Part shown: positions 1 through 9,300 of the stretch, in pieces
How positions within the stretch are numbered: the first letter of the stretch is position 1
How the letters are laid out: every line of letters begins with the position of its first letter
Assembly (NCBI GenBank): GCA_028289545.1
Contig: JANQPG010000023.1
Location: 1-64,000 of the forward strand
DNA: 64,000 nt
DNA from: Woeseiaceae bacterium
Lineage (GTDB): Bacteria; Pseudomonadota; Gammaproteobacteria; Steroidobacterales; Woeseiaceae
Direction of reading: 5' to 3'
Program-made: the position numbers and the translations under genes
The notes under the pieces: generated by a model
The model's input: the letters and a program-made list of their open reading frames with translations, nothing else
Told to the model about the DNA's origin: nothing
Databases searched by the model: none

Positions 1-103
1 GAAACTGGCATTGAAAACAGCAAGATAGGCCATATACCTAGAACTGTCTTCCAGCCGGCGCTATGCTTGGCAAGTTTTATCCACGACAAGGAGCGGGACA
101 TTG

Positions 104-691
104 ATGTCATTGCTGATATTCCTCGCGATTATCGCTGCGATCGTCCTCTGGGCTATCGGTATTTACAACCGTTTGGTGAACGAGCGCAACCGCGTACGTA
201 ACGCTTTTGCACAGATCGACGTGCAGCTGACGCGAAGACACGACCTGATCCCGAATCTCGTCGAAGCCGTAAAAGGCTATATGAAGCACGAGCGCGAGAC
301 TCTGGAGGCCGTCATCAAGGCGCGCAACGTCGCCGTATCGGCTCTCGAGGCCGCCAAGGCGGACCCGTCCAGCGCAGCTGCCATCCAGCAGCTCGGTGAG
401 TCGGAAGGTGCGCTGGGTAGCATACTCGGACGCCTGTTTGCGCTGTCCGAGGCCTATCCCGACCTCAAGGCCAACACCAACATGCTGCAGTTTCAGGAGG
501 AGTTGACCACGACCGAGAACAAGGTGGCATTCTCGCGTCAGGCGTTCAACGACTCGGTAATGAGCTACAACAACACGGTCGAGAACTTCCCCAACAATTT
601 CATCGCCGGCGCGTTCCGCTTCGAAACGGCGAGCTTCCTCGAAATCGAGTCGGAAGAAAAACGCGAAGTTCCCGAGGTTTCGTTTACCTGA
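104..691 (+). CDS. LemA family protein
   Basis: About 195 residues. One N-terminal membrane helix (residues 2-20, MSLLIFLAIIAAIVLWAIGI) is followed by the typical LemA segment YNRLVNERNRVRNAFAQIDV and RRHDLIPNLVEAVKGY, and then a helical domain. LemA proteins are inner-membrane proteins of uncertain biochemical role. The gene lies 20 bp before an M48 metalloprotease, a pairing often seen for this family, which suggests joint work in membrane protein quality control. An AAGGAG site at 88-93 supports a start either at ATG 104 or at the adjacent TTG 101; ATG is preferred. The family is clear, the function inferred. Confidence 0.92.
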   Translation: MSLLIFLAIIAAIVLWAIGIYNRLVNERNRVRNAFAQIDVQLTRRHDLIPNLVEAVKGYMKHERETLEAVIKARNVAVSALEAAKADPSSAAAIQQLGESEGALGSILGRLFALSEAYPDLKANTNMLQFQEELTTTENKVAFSRQAFNDSVMSYNNTVENFPNNFIAGAFRFETASFLEIESEEKREVPEVSFT

Positions 692-711
692 GGCACAGGG
701 CCGGTTGACCC

Positions 712-2655
712 TTGAACTTCTTCGACGCCCAGGATAACGCGCGGCGGGTCACACGCCGGCTGCTGATCGCCTACGTGCTGGCGACAGCGCTGATTGTCGC
801 CGGCGTTTCGCTCATCACGGGCGCTGCGCTCTGGCAGTTCGGCAGCATCAACCCGACGGCGGTGCCATCGTCGTTCAACAACGATCTGATCGGCGTCATG
901 ATCGTGACCGCCGTGCTCACGACCTTGCTCATCCTCGGCGCGACGTTCTACAAGGTTGCCAGGCTGTCTTCCGGCGGCGGCAAAGTTGCCGTGGATATGG
1001 GCGGCACGCTCGTTTCGCCGGACGTACAGGATCCGCTGCGGCGACGCCTGCGCAACGTCGTCGAAGAAATGGCGATTGCGTCGGGCGTGCCCGTACCCGA
1101 GATCTACGTTCTCGAGGAAGAAGCGGGAATCAACGCCTTTGCCGCCGGTTACACGCCCGGCGATGCCGCCGTGGCCGTAACGCGCGGGGCGCTGGAAATC
1201 CTGGATCGCGACGAGCTGCAGGGCGTTATCGCTCACGAATTCAGCCACATCCTGAACGGCGACATGCGGCTCAATATCCGCCTGATGGGGATTCTGTTCG
1301 GCATCATGGTGCTCGGTCTGATCGGGCGGGTGATCCTGCGCGGCAGCCGCCACTCCGTGTCGAGCCGCCGCGGCAAAGGCGCTCCGGTGGTTCTGCTCAT
1401 CGGGCTCGGCTTGACCGTGCTGGGCTGGATCGGCGTGTTTTTTGCGCGCCTCATCAAAGCGTCCGTTTCGCGGCAGCGCGAGTACCTGGCGGATGCATCC
1501 GCGGTACAGTTCACGCGGCAGACGACCGGTATCGCCAACGCACTCAAGAAAATCGGCGGTTACAGCGAGGGCTCTTTGATTACGGCCGCCGATCCCGAGG
1601 AAGTTGCGCACATGCTGTTTGGCATGGGCCGGCGGCTCAGAGGCGCGTTTGCGACGCACCCGCCGCTGACGGAGCGGATTCTCGCCCTCGACCCGTCATT
1701 CAAGCCGTCGGACTACCCGAGCATCGATGCTCGGGAACGCAACCGCGTCAGCGAGACGAGCGGCCCGGATGCCAGCGACGACCGCCTGACGCGCGCGTTT
1801 GCCGCGGGCGGCAGGCAATACCTGACCGAGGACATCGAAGACAGCGTCGGGCAACCGGACCGCGAACACGTGCTGTACGCCGCCGGCATCCGCCGCGCGA
1901 TACCTGCCGACCTCTACGACGCCGCCCACTCTTCCGAACTTGCCTATCTGCTGACCGTGGCGCTGCTGCTTGACGGCCGTGACGACGTGCAGCGTCGGCA
2001 GCTTGCCATTTGCCGCGATCGCCTCGGAAGCGACCGGACCGCGATCGTCGAGCGCCTCTACGCCGGCTTGAGCGATGTCGGCGCTGAATTCCGTCTGCCG
2101 CTATTGGAGGTGTCGTTCCCGGCACTCAAGAACCGGCCCAGCGCCCAGCTGGCGTTCCTTGAAGATCTCTGCAGCCGGCTCGTCAACGCGGACGGTCAGG
2201 TAGATCTCTACGAGTTCTGCTTCAGCAAGATCTTGAGCGTGAATCTCCGGCAGGCGGCGTCGCCGGGCCAGCAACGTGCCCGCCGGCGTGCTCCCAAGCA
2301 AGAAGTCCGCCGGGCCGCCCTGGACCTGCTCGCGATGCTCGCCGACTACAGCGCCGAGTCCCCGGCAGCCCGCGCAGCTGCATTTGCCGCGGGTACCCGG
2401 ACGCTACCGTCCTGGGCAGACGGGGCCGAGTTCTCCGACCGCGCCGTCGCTGACACACAGAGGCTCGACGAATGCCTGGAGATCTTGAGAATTCTGGACG
2501 GTCGCGGCCGGCGCATGCTGATCCGGGCAGTCAGTGCCGTCGCCATGCACGACCGCACGCTGGCCATTGCCGAGGCCGAGCTCATTCGCGCCGTTTGTGC
2601 AACGCTGGACCTCCCGCTCCCACCGATCCTTGTGCATGACGCAAGCGCTGGTTAA
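712..2655 (+). CDS. M48 family metallopeptidase (HtpX-like) with C-terminal TerB-like extension
   Basis: 647 residues, TTG start. Two N-terminal membrane helices (about 16-45 and 60-82) precede the zinc peptidase domain, with HEFSH at 175-179 and the downstream glutamate in REYLADASAV. Two more hydrophobic segments lie between them, as in HtpX. HtpX-like enzymes degrade damaged inner-membrane proteins. About 250 residues after the protease domain are not part of HtpX; they are helical and contain ADGQVDLYEF and MHDRTLAIAEAELIRAVCAT, which resemble TerB-like domains (inference). The gene sits directly behind lemA and is probably cotranscribed with it. Confidence 0.9.
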   Translation: MNFFDAQDNARRVTRRLLIAYVLATALIVAGVSLITGAALWQFGSINPTAVPSSFNNDLIGVMIVTAVLTTLLILGATFYKVARLSSGGGKVAVDMGGTLVSPDVQDPLRRRLRNVVEEMAIASGVPVPEIYVLEEEAGINAFAAGYTPGDAAVAVTRGALEILDRDELQGVIAHEFSHILNGDMRLNIRLMGILFGIMVLGLIGRVILRGSRHSVSSRRGKGAPVVLLIGLGLTVLGWIGVFFARLIKASVSRQREYLADASAVQFTRQTTGIANALKKIGGYSEGSLITAADPEEVAHMLFGMGRRLRGAFATHPPLTERILALDPSFKPSDYPSIDARERNRVSETSGPDASDDRLTRAFAAGGRQYLTEDIEDSVGQPDREHVLYAAGIRRAIPADLYDAAHSSELAYLLTVALLLDGRDDVQRRQLAICRDRLGSDRTAIVERLYAGLSDVGAEFRLPLLEVSFPALKNRPSAQLAFLEDLCSRLVNADGQVDLYEFCFSKILSVNLRQAASPGQQRARRRAPKQEVRRAALDLLAMLADYSAESPAARAAAFAAGTRTLPSWADGAEFSDRAVADTQRLDECLEILRILDGRGRRMLIRAVSAVAMHDRTLAIAEAELIRAVCATLDLPLPPILVHDASAG

Positions 2656-2768
2656 TACCCTCGGAACGCTGAAAAAGCGCGTATCATGGGGGAACTCTTT
2701 CACCATAATGTGATCTTTATGACCACCCGTCGGACGACGGGCTGTCAGCCAACCTGGATGGACGAACC

Positions 2769-3572
2769 ATGCGACATTCAATGATCAAATCCCTGGCCAC
2801 CGCAGCGCTGCTGATTCTGTTCACCTTGCAGGCCGACGCCGCCACCAAGGAAGAAAGGCGAGTCGCTCACGCAACCGATGTGCTCGATCAGCTGCTGCGT
2901 ATTCCCGAGCAGTCGATCCCACCGAGCCTGTTGTCCCGAGCCTACGCCGTCGCGATCGTTCCGAACGTCGTCAAAGCCGCGTTTGGCGTCGGCGCCCGAC
3001 ACGGCAAGGGCATCCTGGTCGTTCGGCAAAACAACAACGACTGGAGCAACCCGGCGTTCGTGTCGCTCACGGCCGGCAGTCTGGGCTTTCAGATCGGCGC
3101 GCAGTCCACCGACATCATTCTCGTTTTCAAAACCCGTAAAGGCATTGACGGCATCGCCAACGGCAAGCTGACGCTCGGTGCCGACGCTTCAATTGCCGCC
3201 GGACCGGTTGGCCGTCATTCGAGCGCCGCGACGGATGTGCAGCTGAAGGCGGAAGTCTATTCGTACTCGCGCAGCCGCGGCCTGTTCGCGGGCGTTGCCC
3301 TCGAGGGAGCCGGCGTGACAATGGATCGCAAGGCGAACGCTGCCTATTACGGAAACGCGACGCTGACGCCGGAGCAGATATTTGCGAGTTCGCCCGGTAT
3401 TGCGCCCGACGGCGCCAATGCGTTCGTACAGCTGCTGACGGCACAGACTTCGAGGCTGCCGACCCAGCCGGGCATGGCGATTGAAACCCAGCAACAGGCC
3501 GCCGACGCGGCGCCTGAGGAAGTACGCACTTTCGGTATTCCCGGGCCCGACGAAGAAGAGCCCGGCGAGTAG
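2769..3572 (+). CDS. SYLF (YSC84-like) lipid-binding domain protein
   Basis: 267 residues. A Sec signal peptide (residues 1-25, ending QADAA) precedes a SYLF/Ysc84 domain, recognised by IPPSLLSRAYAVAIVPNVVK, GVGARHGKGILVVR and LGFQIGAQSTDIILVF. Bacterial members are secreted or periplasmic; the fold binds phosphoinositides in eukaryotes, while the bacterial ligand is not established. The C-terminus is an acidic, low-complexity tail (GPDEEEPGE). The gene converges on the next one with only 10 bp between stop codons. Family assignment is firm, the role unknown. Confidence 0.88.
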   Translation: MRHSMIKSLATAALLILFTLQADAATKEERRVAHATDVLDQLLRIPEQSIPPSLLSRAYAVAIVPNVVKAAFGVGARHGKGILVVRQNNNDWSNPAFVSLTAGSLGFQIGAQSTDIILVFKTRKGIDGIANGKLTLGADASIAAGPVGRHSSAATDVQLKAEVYSYSRSRGLFAGVALEGAGVTMDRKANAAYYGNATLTPEQIFASSPGIAPDGANAFVQLLTAQTSRLPTQPGMAIETQQQAADAAPEEVRTFGIPGPDEEEPGE

Positions 3573-3582
3573 ACTTGGAGAC

Positions 3583-4227
3583 TTAGGGCGACGTGCCGTT
3601 GTTGTCGTCGCCGCGTCGCCGAAGCTCTTCACGAATGGCGTTGAGGTCGGTTTCCGGCGACTCTGACGGCGGCTCGATATCGACGACGGGGGCGTTGTCG
3701 GGACGAGCAGCCGGTGCCGCGGGCTCGTCGTAGGGCGATTCGAAGCCCGGCGATGCAGCCGGCGCCTCGGCCTGCGGAGTTTCCGGCAACACGGCAACGG
3801 GCGCATTGCCCTCGATCGTATCCAGCTCACCGTTCGGCGGCGGCAATTCACCAAACTGGGCCAGATATTCGGCCTCACGGCGACGGGCCGCTTCTTCGGC
3901 GGCACGACGACGCGCTTCGGCGGCCGCCTGCTGCGTCCGTCTCAGCGCCTGACGCTTACGTTCCGACTGCGCCTCGAGCTCCTTCCTGCGCTCCGCGTCT
4001 GCTGCCGCTTCCAGCAGTTTCACTGCCTCGCGGGCGTTCATACACTCCTGCGTGTAGCGCGTTTCGGAGCGGTTCTCGGCACAGCGGACCACCGCGGCTT
4101 CCAGCAAAATGGGATTGTCTTTGAACTCCTGGACACTACGCGCCGGCGGCTCGCGATTGCAGCCGCCAGCCGCCAGCAGCAAGGCCGGCAGCAGCAGAAT
4201 CCGTGTTTTCGAGGCGAATGAGTCCAT
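3583..4227 (-). CDS. EexN-like lipoprotein with Ala/Arg-rich helix
   Basis: 214 residues. The N-terminus has a signal peptide with lipobox LAAGGC, so the mature protein starts at Cys 23. Residues about 30-70 (SVQEFKDNPILLEAAVVRC, then TQECMNAREAVKLLEA) follow the layout of small EexN-type lipoproteins: a D/HP segment, a cysteine about ten residues on, and a second Cys-Met/Val-Asn-Ala. A long charged helix rich in Arg, Ala and Glu (80-130) and a Pro/Glu-rich tail follow. EexN proteins were first named for plasmid entry exclusion, but chromosomal copies are common and of unknown role. No conjugation genes are nearby, so exclusion is not implied. Confidence 0.65.
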   Translation of the reverse strand: MDSFASKTRILLLPALLLAAGGCNREPPARSVQEFKDNPILLEAAVVRCAENRSETRYTQECMNAREAVKLLEAAADAERRKELEAQSERKRQALRRTQQAAAEARRRAAEEAARRREAEYLAQFGELPPPNGELDTIEGNAPVAVLPETPQAEAPAASPGFESPYDEPAAPAARPDNAPVVDIEPPSESPETDLNAIREELRRRGDDNNGTSP

Positions 4228-4395
4228 AGAGCCTGATATTCAAGTTGCCCTCGAGCGCGATGATAACACCGGCGGCCACCGCCAAATGCGCAGCGAGTTC
4301 GCATTTTTTGCGGATTTCCGCAGCCCCGATTTGCCGGCTTGTACGGGGCCGTTTGCTATAGTCTCGGCTGCCGGGACGCGGGATTGAAGGTAGGA

Positions 4396-6279
4396 ATGGC
4401 CGATCAGAGCCAGTTTCGTCTGCTGGGGCAGCGGCGCTTTGCCCCGTTTTTTATGACCCAGTTCCTGGGCGCGCTGAACGACAACGTTTTTCGTAACGGG
4501 CTGCTGTTCCTCGTGACCTTCCAGCAACTCACCGTTGCCGGGATGAACGACAGTCAGCTCGCCAACGTCGCTGGCGCACTGTTCATACTGCCCTACTTCC
4601 TGTTTTCGGCACTGGCCGGGCAACTGGCGGACAAGTACGAGAAGTCCATGCTGATCCGGCGCATCAAGCTGATGGAAATTGCGCTGATGGGCGCTGCGAC
4701 AATGGCATTCCTCGCAGGCCAGTTTACGCTGCTGCTGTTTGTGCTGTTCCTGATGGGCTTTCAGTCCACGCTGTTCGGCCCGGTCAAGTACGCCTACCTG
4801 CCCCAGCAGTTGACGCGCAGTGAACTCGTGGGCGGCAACGCCCTGGTCGAAGCCGGCACCTACATTGCGATTATTCTCGGTCTGATCATCGGCGGCATGG
4901 CCATTGCGATCGATCCTCAGACGCTCACGGTGCTGGTGACCTGCCTCATGTCGTTTGCGTTGGTCGGTTATCTTTTTGCGAGGCAGATTCCGACCTCGCC
5001 GCCGGCGGACCCGGGCCTCGCGGTCAGCTTCAACGTCTGGAAGGAAACCTGGCGGATCGTGGCGTTCGCGCGCGAGAACAGGAGCGTCTACCTGTCCATC
5101 CTGGGCATCTCGTGGTTCTGGTTTTTCGGCTCCGCAATGACGCTGCAGATCCCCGCCTACACACTCGACATACTGAACGGCAACGCAGCCATTACGACCG
5201 CTTTGCTCGTTGCGTTTGCGGTGGGTGTCGGCATCGGCTCGCTGCTGTGCGAACGCTTGTCGGGCCACCGGATCGAGTTGGGACTGGTGCCGTTCGGCTC
5301 ACTGGGGCTGTCGGTGTTTGCGGTTGACCTGTATTTCGCTGCTCCCGTAGCGGCAACGCCTGCCGTCAGCACCTTCAGCGAGTTTCTGTCCCGACCCGGT
5401 AGCCTGCGAGTGCTGGCGGATCTTGCGCTGCTCGGCGCATTCGGCGGCATCTACAGCGTACCGCTGTATGCGTTGATTCAGGCCCGATCGAAGCGCCAGC
5501 ATCTGTCGCGCATTATCGCCGCGAACAACATCATCAACGCGATATTCATGGTCGCGGCGTCGTTGCTGGCGCTGGCGGTGCTGGCCCTTGGATTCTCGAT
5601 TCCGCAGCTTTTTCTCATACTGGCCGCGCTGAACGTCGCGGTCGCGCTCTACATCTACACGCTGCTGCCCGAATTCCTGATGCGTTTCCTGGCGTGGATC
5701 CTGACCAGCCTCCTGTATCGCGTCAGAGTTCAGGGCGCCGAGCAGATTCCCGACTCGGGTCCCGCCCTTGTCGTTTGCAATCACGTCAGTTTTGTCGACC
5801 CGGTGATCCTGAGCGGCGCTATCCGGCGTCCAATGCGCTTTGTGATGTGGTACAGGATCTTCGAGATCCCGATCCTCAAGTTCTTCTTCAAACAGGCCAA
5901 AGCAATACCGATTGCATCAGCGCGCGAAGACGAAACCATCATGAAAGCGGCCTTCGAAGCCGTGGATGCCGAACTCGCCGCCGGCCATGTGGTGTGTATC
6001 TTCCCCGAAGGCGCCATTACCCGAGACGGCGAAATACAGCGCTTCCGTCCCGGTGTCGAGAAGATTCTGGAACGTCGTCCGGTTCCCGTCGTGCCGGTTT
6101 CACTCGGGCGGCTTTGGGGAAGCTGGTTCAGCCGCCGAAAGGACGGCGGCATCCGCCGGCTGCCGGGGCGTCTCTTCGCCAGCGTGCCCGTCAACGTCGG
6201 TAACGTAGTGCCTCCCCGAAGGGCTACCGCCGCGCGGCTCGAAATGCTCGTGAGGACCCTTCGCGGCGACCAGCGTTAG
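4396..6279 (+). CDS. LplT-like MFS transporter fused to PlsC-type acyltransferase
   Basis: 627 residues from ATG 4396, with a purine-rich stretch (GGAAGG-type) just upstream. Residues 1-430 are a 12-helix MFS domain of the lysophospholipid transporter type, recognised by FMTQFLGALNDNVFRNG and LFGPVKYAYLPQQL. Residues about 440-627 are a 1-acyl-glycerol-3-phosphate acyltransferase with the NHVSFVDP box (about 462) and FPEG box (about 536). Such fusions resemble the transporter and acyltransferase parts of LplT/Aas lysophospholipid recycling. The acyl-ACP synthetase domain of full Aas fusions is absent here. Expected role: flipping and re-acylating lysophospholipids at the inner membrane. Confidence 0.9.
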   Translation: MADQSQFRLLGQRRFAPFFMTQFLGALNDNVFRNGLLFLVTFQQLTVAGMNDSQLANVAGALFILPYFLFSALAGQLADKYEKSMLIRRIKLMEIALMGAATMAFLAGQFTLLLFVLFLMGFQSTLFGPVKYAYLPQQLTRSELVGGNALVEAGTYIAIILGLIIGGMAIAIDPQTLTVLVTCLMSFALVGYLFARQIPTSPPADPGLAVSFNVWKETWRIVAFARENRSVYLSILGISWFWFFGSAMTLQIPAYTLDILNGNAAITTALLVAFAVGVGIGSLLCERLSGHRIELGLVPFGSLGLSVFAVDLYFAAPVAATPAVSTFSEFLSRPGSLRVLADLALLGAFGGIYSVPLYALIQARSKRQHLSRIIAANNIINAIFMVAASLLALAVLALGFSIPQLFLILAALNVAVALYIYTLLPEFLMRFLAWILTSLLYRVRVQGAEQIPDSGPALVVCNHVSFVDPVILSGAIRRPMRFVMWYRIFEIPILKFFFKQAKAIPIASAREDETIMKAAFEAVDAELAAGHVVCIFPEGAITRDGEIQRFRPGVEKILERRPVPVVPVSLGRLWGSWFSRRKDGGIRRLPGRLFASVPVNVGNVVPPRRATAARLEMLVRTLRGDQR

Positions 6280-6301
6280 CGGCAACACCGGGGAACCGTT
6301 G

Positions 6302-9300
6302 CTACGGCGCTTCTCCGACGGCCGCGCCGTCGCTTCGGCCCAGCCGCTCCGGCCAGTCCTCGAGGAGATTGTGCCGACTGCCAAACAGTCCGGGGCGATC
6401 TTCGTCATGCACGCGCTGCAGCCGCATTGCACCACCGTCCGCAATCACGCGGTGAGCCTCAGCACGCGGACTCGCGGCATCGCTGACAAATACGAGTTCG
6501 TTGCCTCGGTTTCCGGCCGCCGCGAAGTGCGCGTCAGTCCAGACCAGCCCGTCCCGGCCCAGGCTTGCTTCATGAATCCAGCGCGGTGTGCGAACGAGCA
6601 CGCGCGAACCCACAGGAGCCACGGCGAGCTCGCGAATCGTGGACGGCAGCACGAGGCTCAGGCGCGCGAGCTGGCCGTCCCGGATGGACAACATTCTGAG
6701 CGTATTCGAGGCATCCGCAATGAGCAGGCTTTCAGCATCGGATGTCGCCGCCAACAACGCGAGCGCGGCGTCTCCCTGCCAGACTTTCTGCACTGCAATC
6801 TGGCCGCCGGGCGTGAGCTGCACCGCGCTCAGAGCGCCGTCCTCGCCACCCGTGTAAATTGTCGAGTTGTCCGGAAACGCGACGCCACCCTGCGCAACGG
6901 GAAACTCGACCTCGGCGACCGCAACGCCCGTGCTCCGATCCAGGATGCTAAGCCGCGAGCCGCTCTGCACCGCCAGTCGCCTCGCATCTGGGGAGAACGC
7001 CAGTTTTGCGGTCGATGCATCGGCGAGTTCAAAAACCCAGGGCCTCGGCAGCCCATCGGTGACGCTCCAGACCCGGACCGTGTTGTCGAGCGCAGCACTA
7101 GCTGCCCAGAGGCTGCTGTCGTCGACAACCACCTCGGTGATGGAGGCGTTGTGCCCCAGGAAACTCAACTCCTCGCCCGCGGCCGCCGCGAGCTGCAGCG
7201 GATCGGCATGCACGGGTATTACGTGTAGGTGCCCATCGCGATCCCCGGTCAGGAACTTGCGGCCGTCCGGGGTTGCCGTCACGACAGCGTCAGCGGCGGG
7301 CAGCCAATAGCGGTGATCGCCCGCTGCGGACATCTCATTGGGCGGCGAGACGGGTGCCCGCCAGAATCGAATGCCGTTGTCCGCGGCGCCGGTCATGATG
7401 GTTTTCTCATCGGCGCTGAACGCGAGCGCACCGTCACCGCCATGCCCAAGCGGCGCGCCCAGCGCTCTGCCCGTCACCGTCGAGTACACCTGAAAGCCGG
7501 TCTCGGGGCGTCCGGCAATGATCCGCGTCCCGGACGGCGCAAACCGCATGCGCCAGGCCCCCGGCTCGCGTATTTCAAATACCGGCGCGGCGCCATCCGC
7601 GAGTCTCCACAGCGATACTCCCGACCTTCCGTAGACCGCGCCAAGCGTGTCGCCCGACCTGGACAGATCGATTGCACTGGGTTGCGCGCCGAGGTTCAGT
7701 TGCGCCACGAGCGAGCTGTCGGCCAAATCCCACACTCTGATGGACTGGTCGAAATCGGCAACCGCCAACCGGTTCCCTGAAGCATCCGCTGCAACCAGCG
7801 CGGGTGTACCCGCTACGGTCAGGCGGGCGACCGAGGTCAGCGAATCGAGTGACCACAATTCGAATCGCGTTTCACTGTCGCCCGGATACTGCACCAGGAG
7901 ATGGCCGCCGTCGGCCGTGATACTCCCGGTCAATCCCGCACCCGCAATGGGAAGGCTCGCGATCTGATCGCCGGTTGTCGTGTCCCAGAGATTCACCGAA
8001 TCGAGGGTTGCCGTTACCAGGCGCCTCGCACCCGCGTCCAGGCCAATGAGCGTTTCGTTCTGGCTCACGGCGATGGCGCGCAGCGGTTTCGCAAAATCGA
8101 GATCCCAGAGCCGTGCGCTGTCGCTCTGCGTGGCGCGAGCGACCGCGTAGCGGCCGCCTTCACCAATCCAGACGCTGTTCGCATCGACCTCGATGGGGTC
8201 CGGTATGTCGAGACCTCTTTGAAAATCTTCCACGAGCCCCTGAGAGTTGAGCGTCAGGTTCCAGCCGACGAGATGACCGGCAACACCGATGCTCTCGTCG
8301 CGAACGCTCAGACTCCACGTGCCGGACAGCGTCTCGCCCGCGAGCGGCGCCAGCTGTTCGGCAGGGATCTCCAGATCGTCGACGTTGGACGACCGCTCTC
8401 GCCCGGTTTCGATCTCGACAGTTTTGCCGGACGGCGCAATCACTTTGATACGAAGGTCGGCGTGCCGTGCGTGACTGAGGTTGAGGTTCAGCACGGCGCG
8501 TTCCACCCGTCCCTCTCGGTCGACCAGGATGCGCCGCACGAGCGGCGATACTTCGAGCGCCGTCACCGGCCATGCCTCGATCTCGCGAAGCGCCTGGCCG
8601 GTCAACGTCCACTGGCGCACGGTCGAACCGTCGATGGTGCTCAGCGTCGGCCCCGACGGATTCAAAACGCGCGTAACGCCCTCCGAAACCGCCAGGCTGG
8701 CGAGCAGTTCGGGGTAGTCCTGAGCCAGTAGTCCGGCGACGCGCTGCCTGCGCCGCGGGTTCGCCACCACCAGCGCGTTCAGGGCTTCGAGCAGCGCCAG
8801 ATCACGGTCCTCATAGCGCAGCGCGTTGTGTACCCTGCGGTCGTGGAAACTCGCCAGCAGCTCGTCGCCCAGCGTCTCGGCATCGGGCAGGTTACCGGCG
8901 GCAAAGGCAATCGCATCGATGGCCTCCCTGGAATCCGCGAGTTCCGCCTTGCCGACTACGTAGCGTCGAAACAATTGGTCGGCCGTTTCGGAATGGCCCG
9001 GAAAAGAACGCAGGTTCAGCCAGGCCGTCTCCGCAACGTCGACAGGAGATACCCGATCGTTCAACACGTCGACATACGATCGTGGCAACCATTGCGTATA
9101 CCAGAACGGTATCGACAGCAGCACAACGGCGATCATCCCGACCATCACCGGCGTTCGCCAGCGCAGCGGCAGATTGTCGTTTGCCCAACGCGCCGTGAAT
9201 ACTTCGGCGTAGATTCGATTACGCACGACGAGATCGCCGCGCTCGCCGATCGCCAGCACACCCAGCGCAATCAGCCGCCGCTGCTCAGCTGACCCCAGGT

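Noticed and set aside
565..1659. Long minus-strand open frame opposite lemA and the M48 protease
   Set aside because: No motif, signal or ribosome site; overlaps two well-supported genes.
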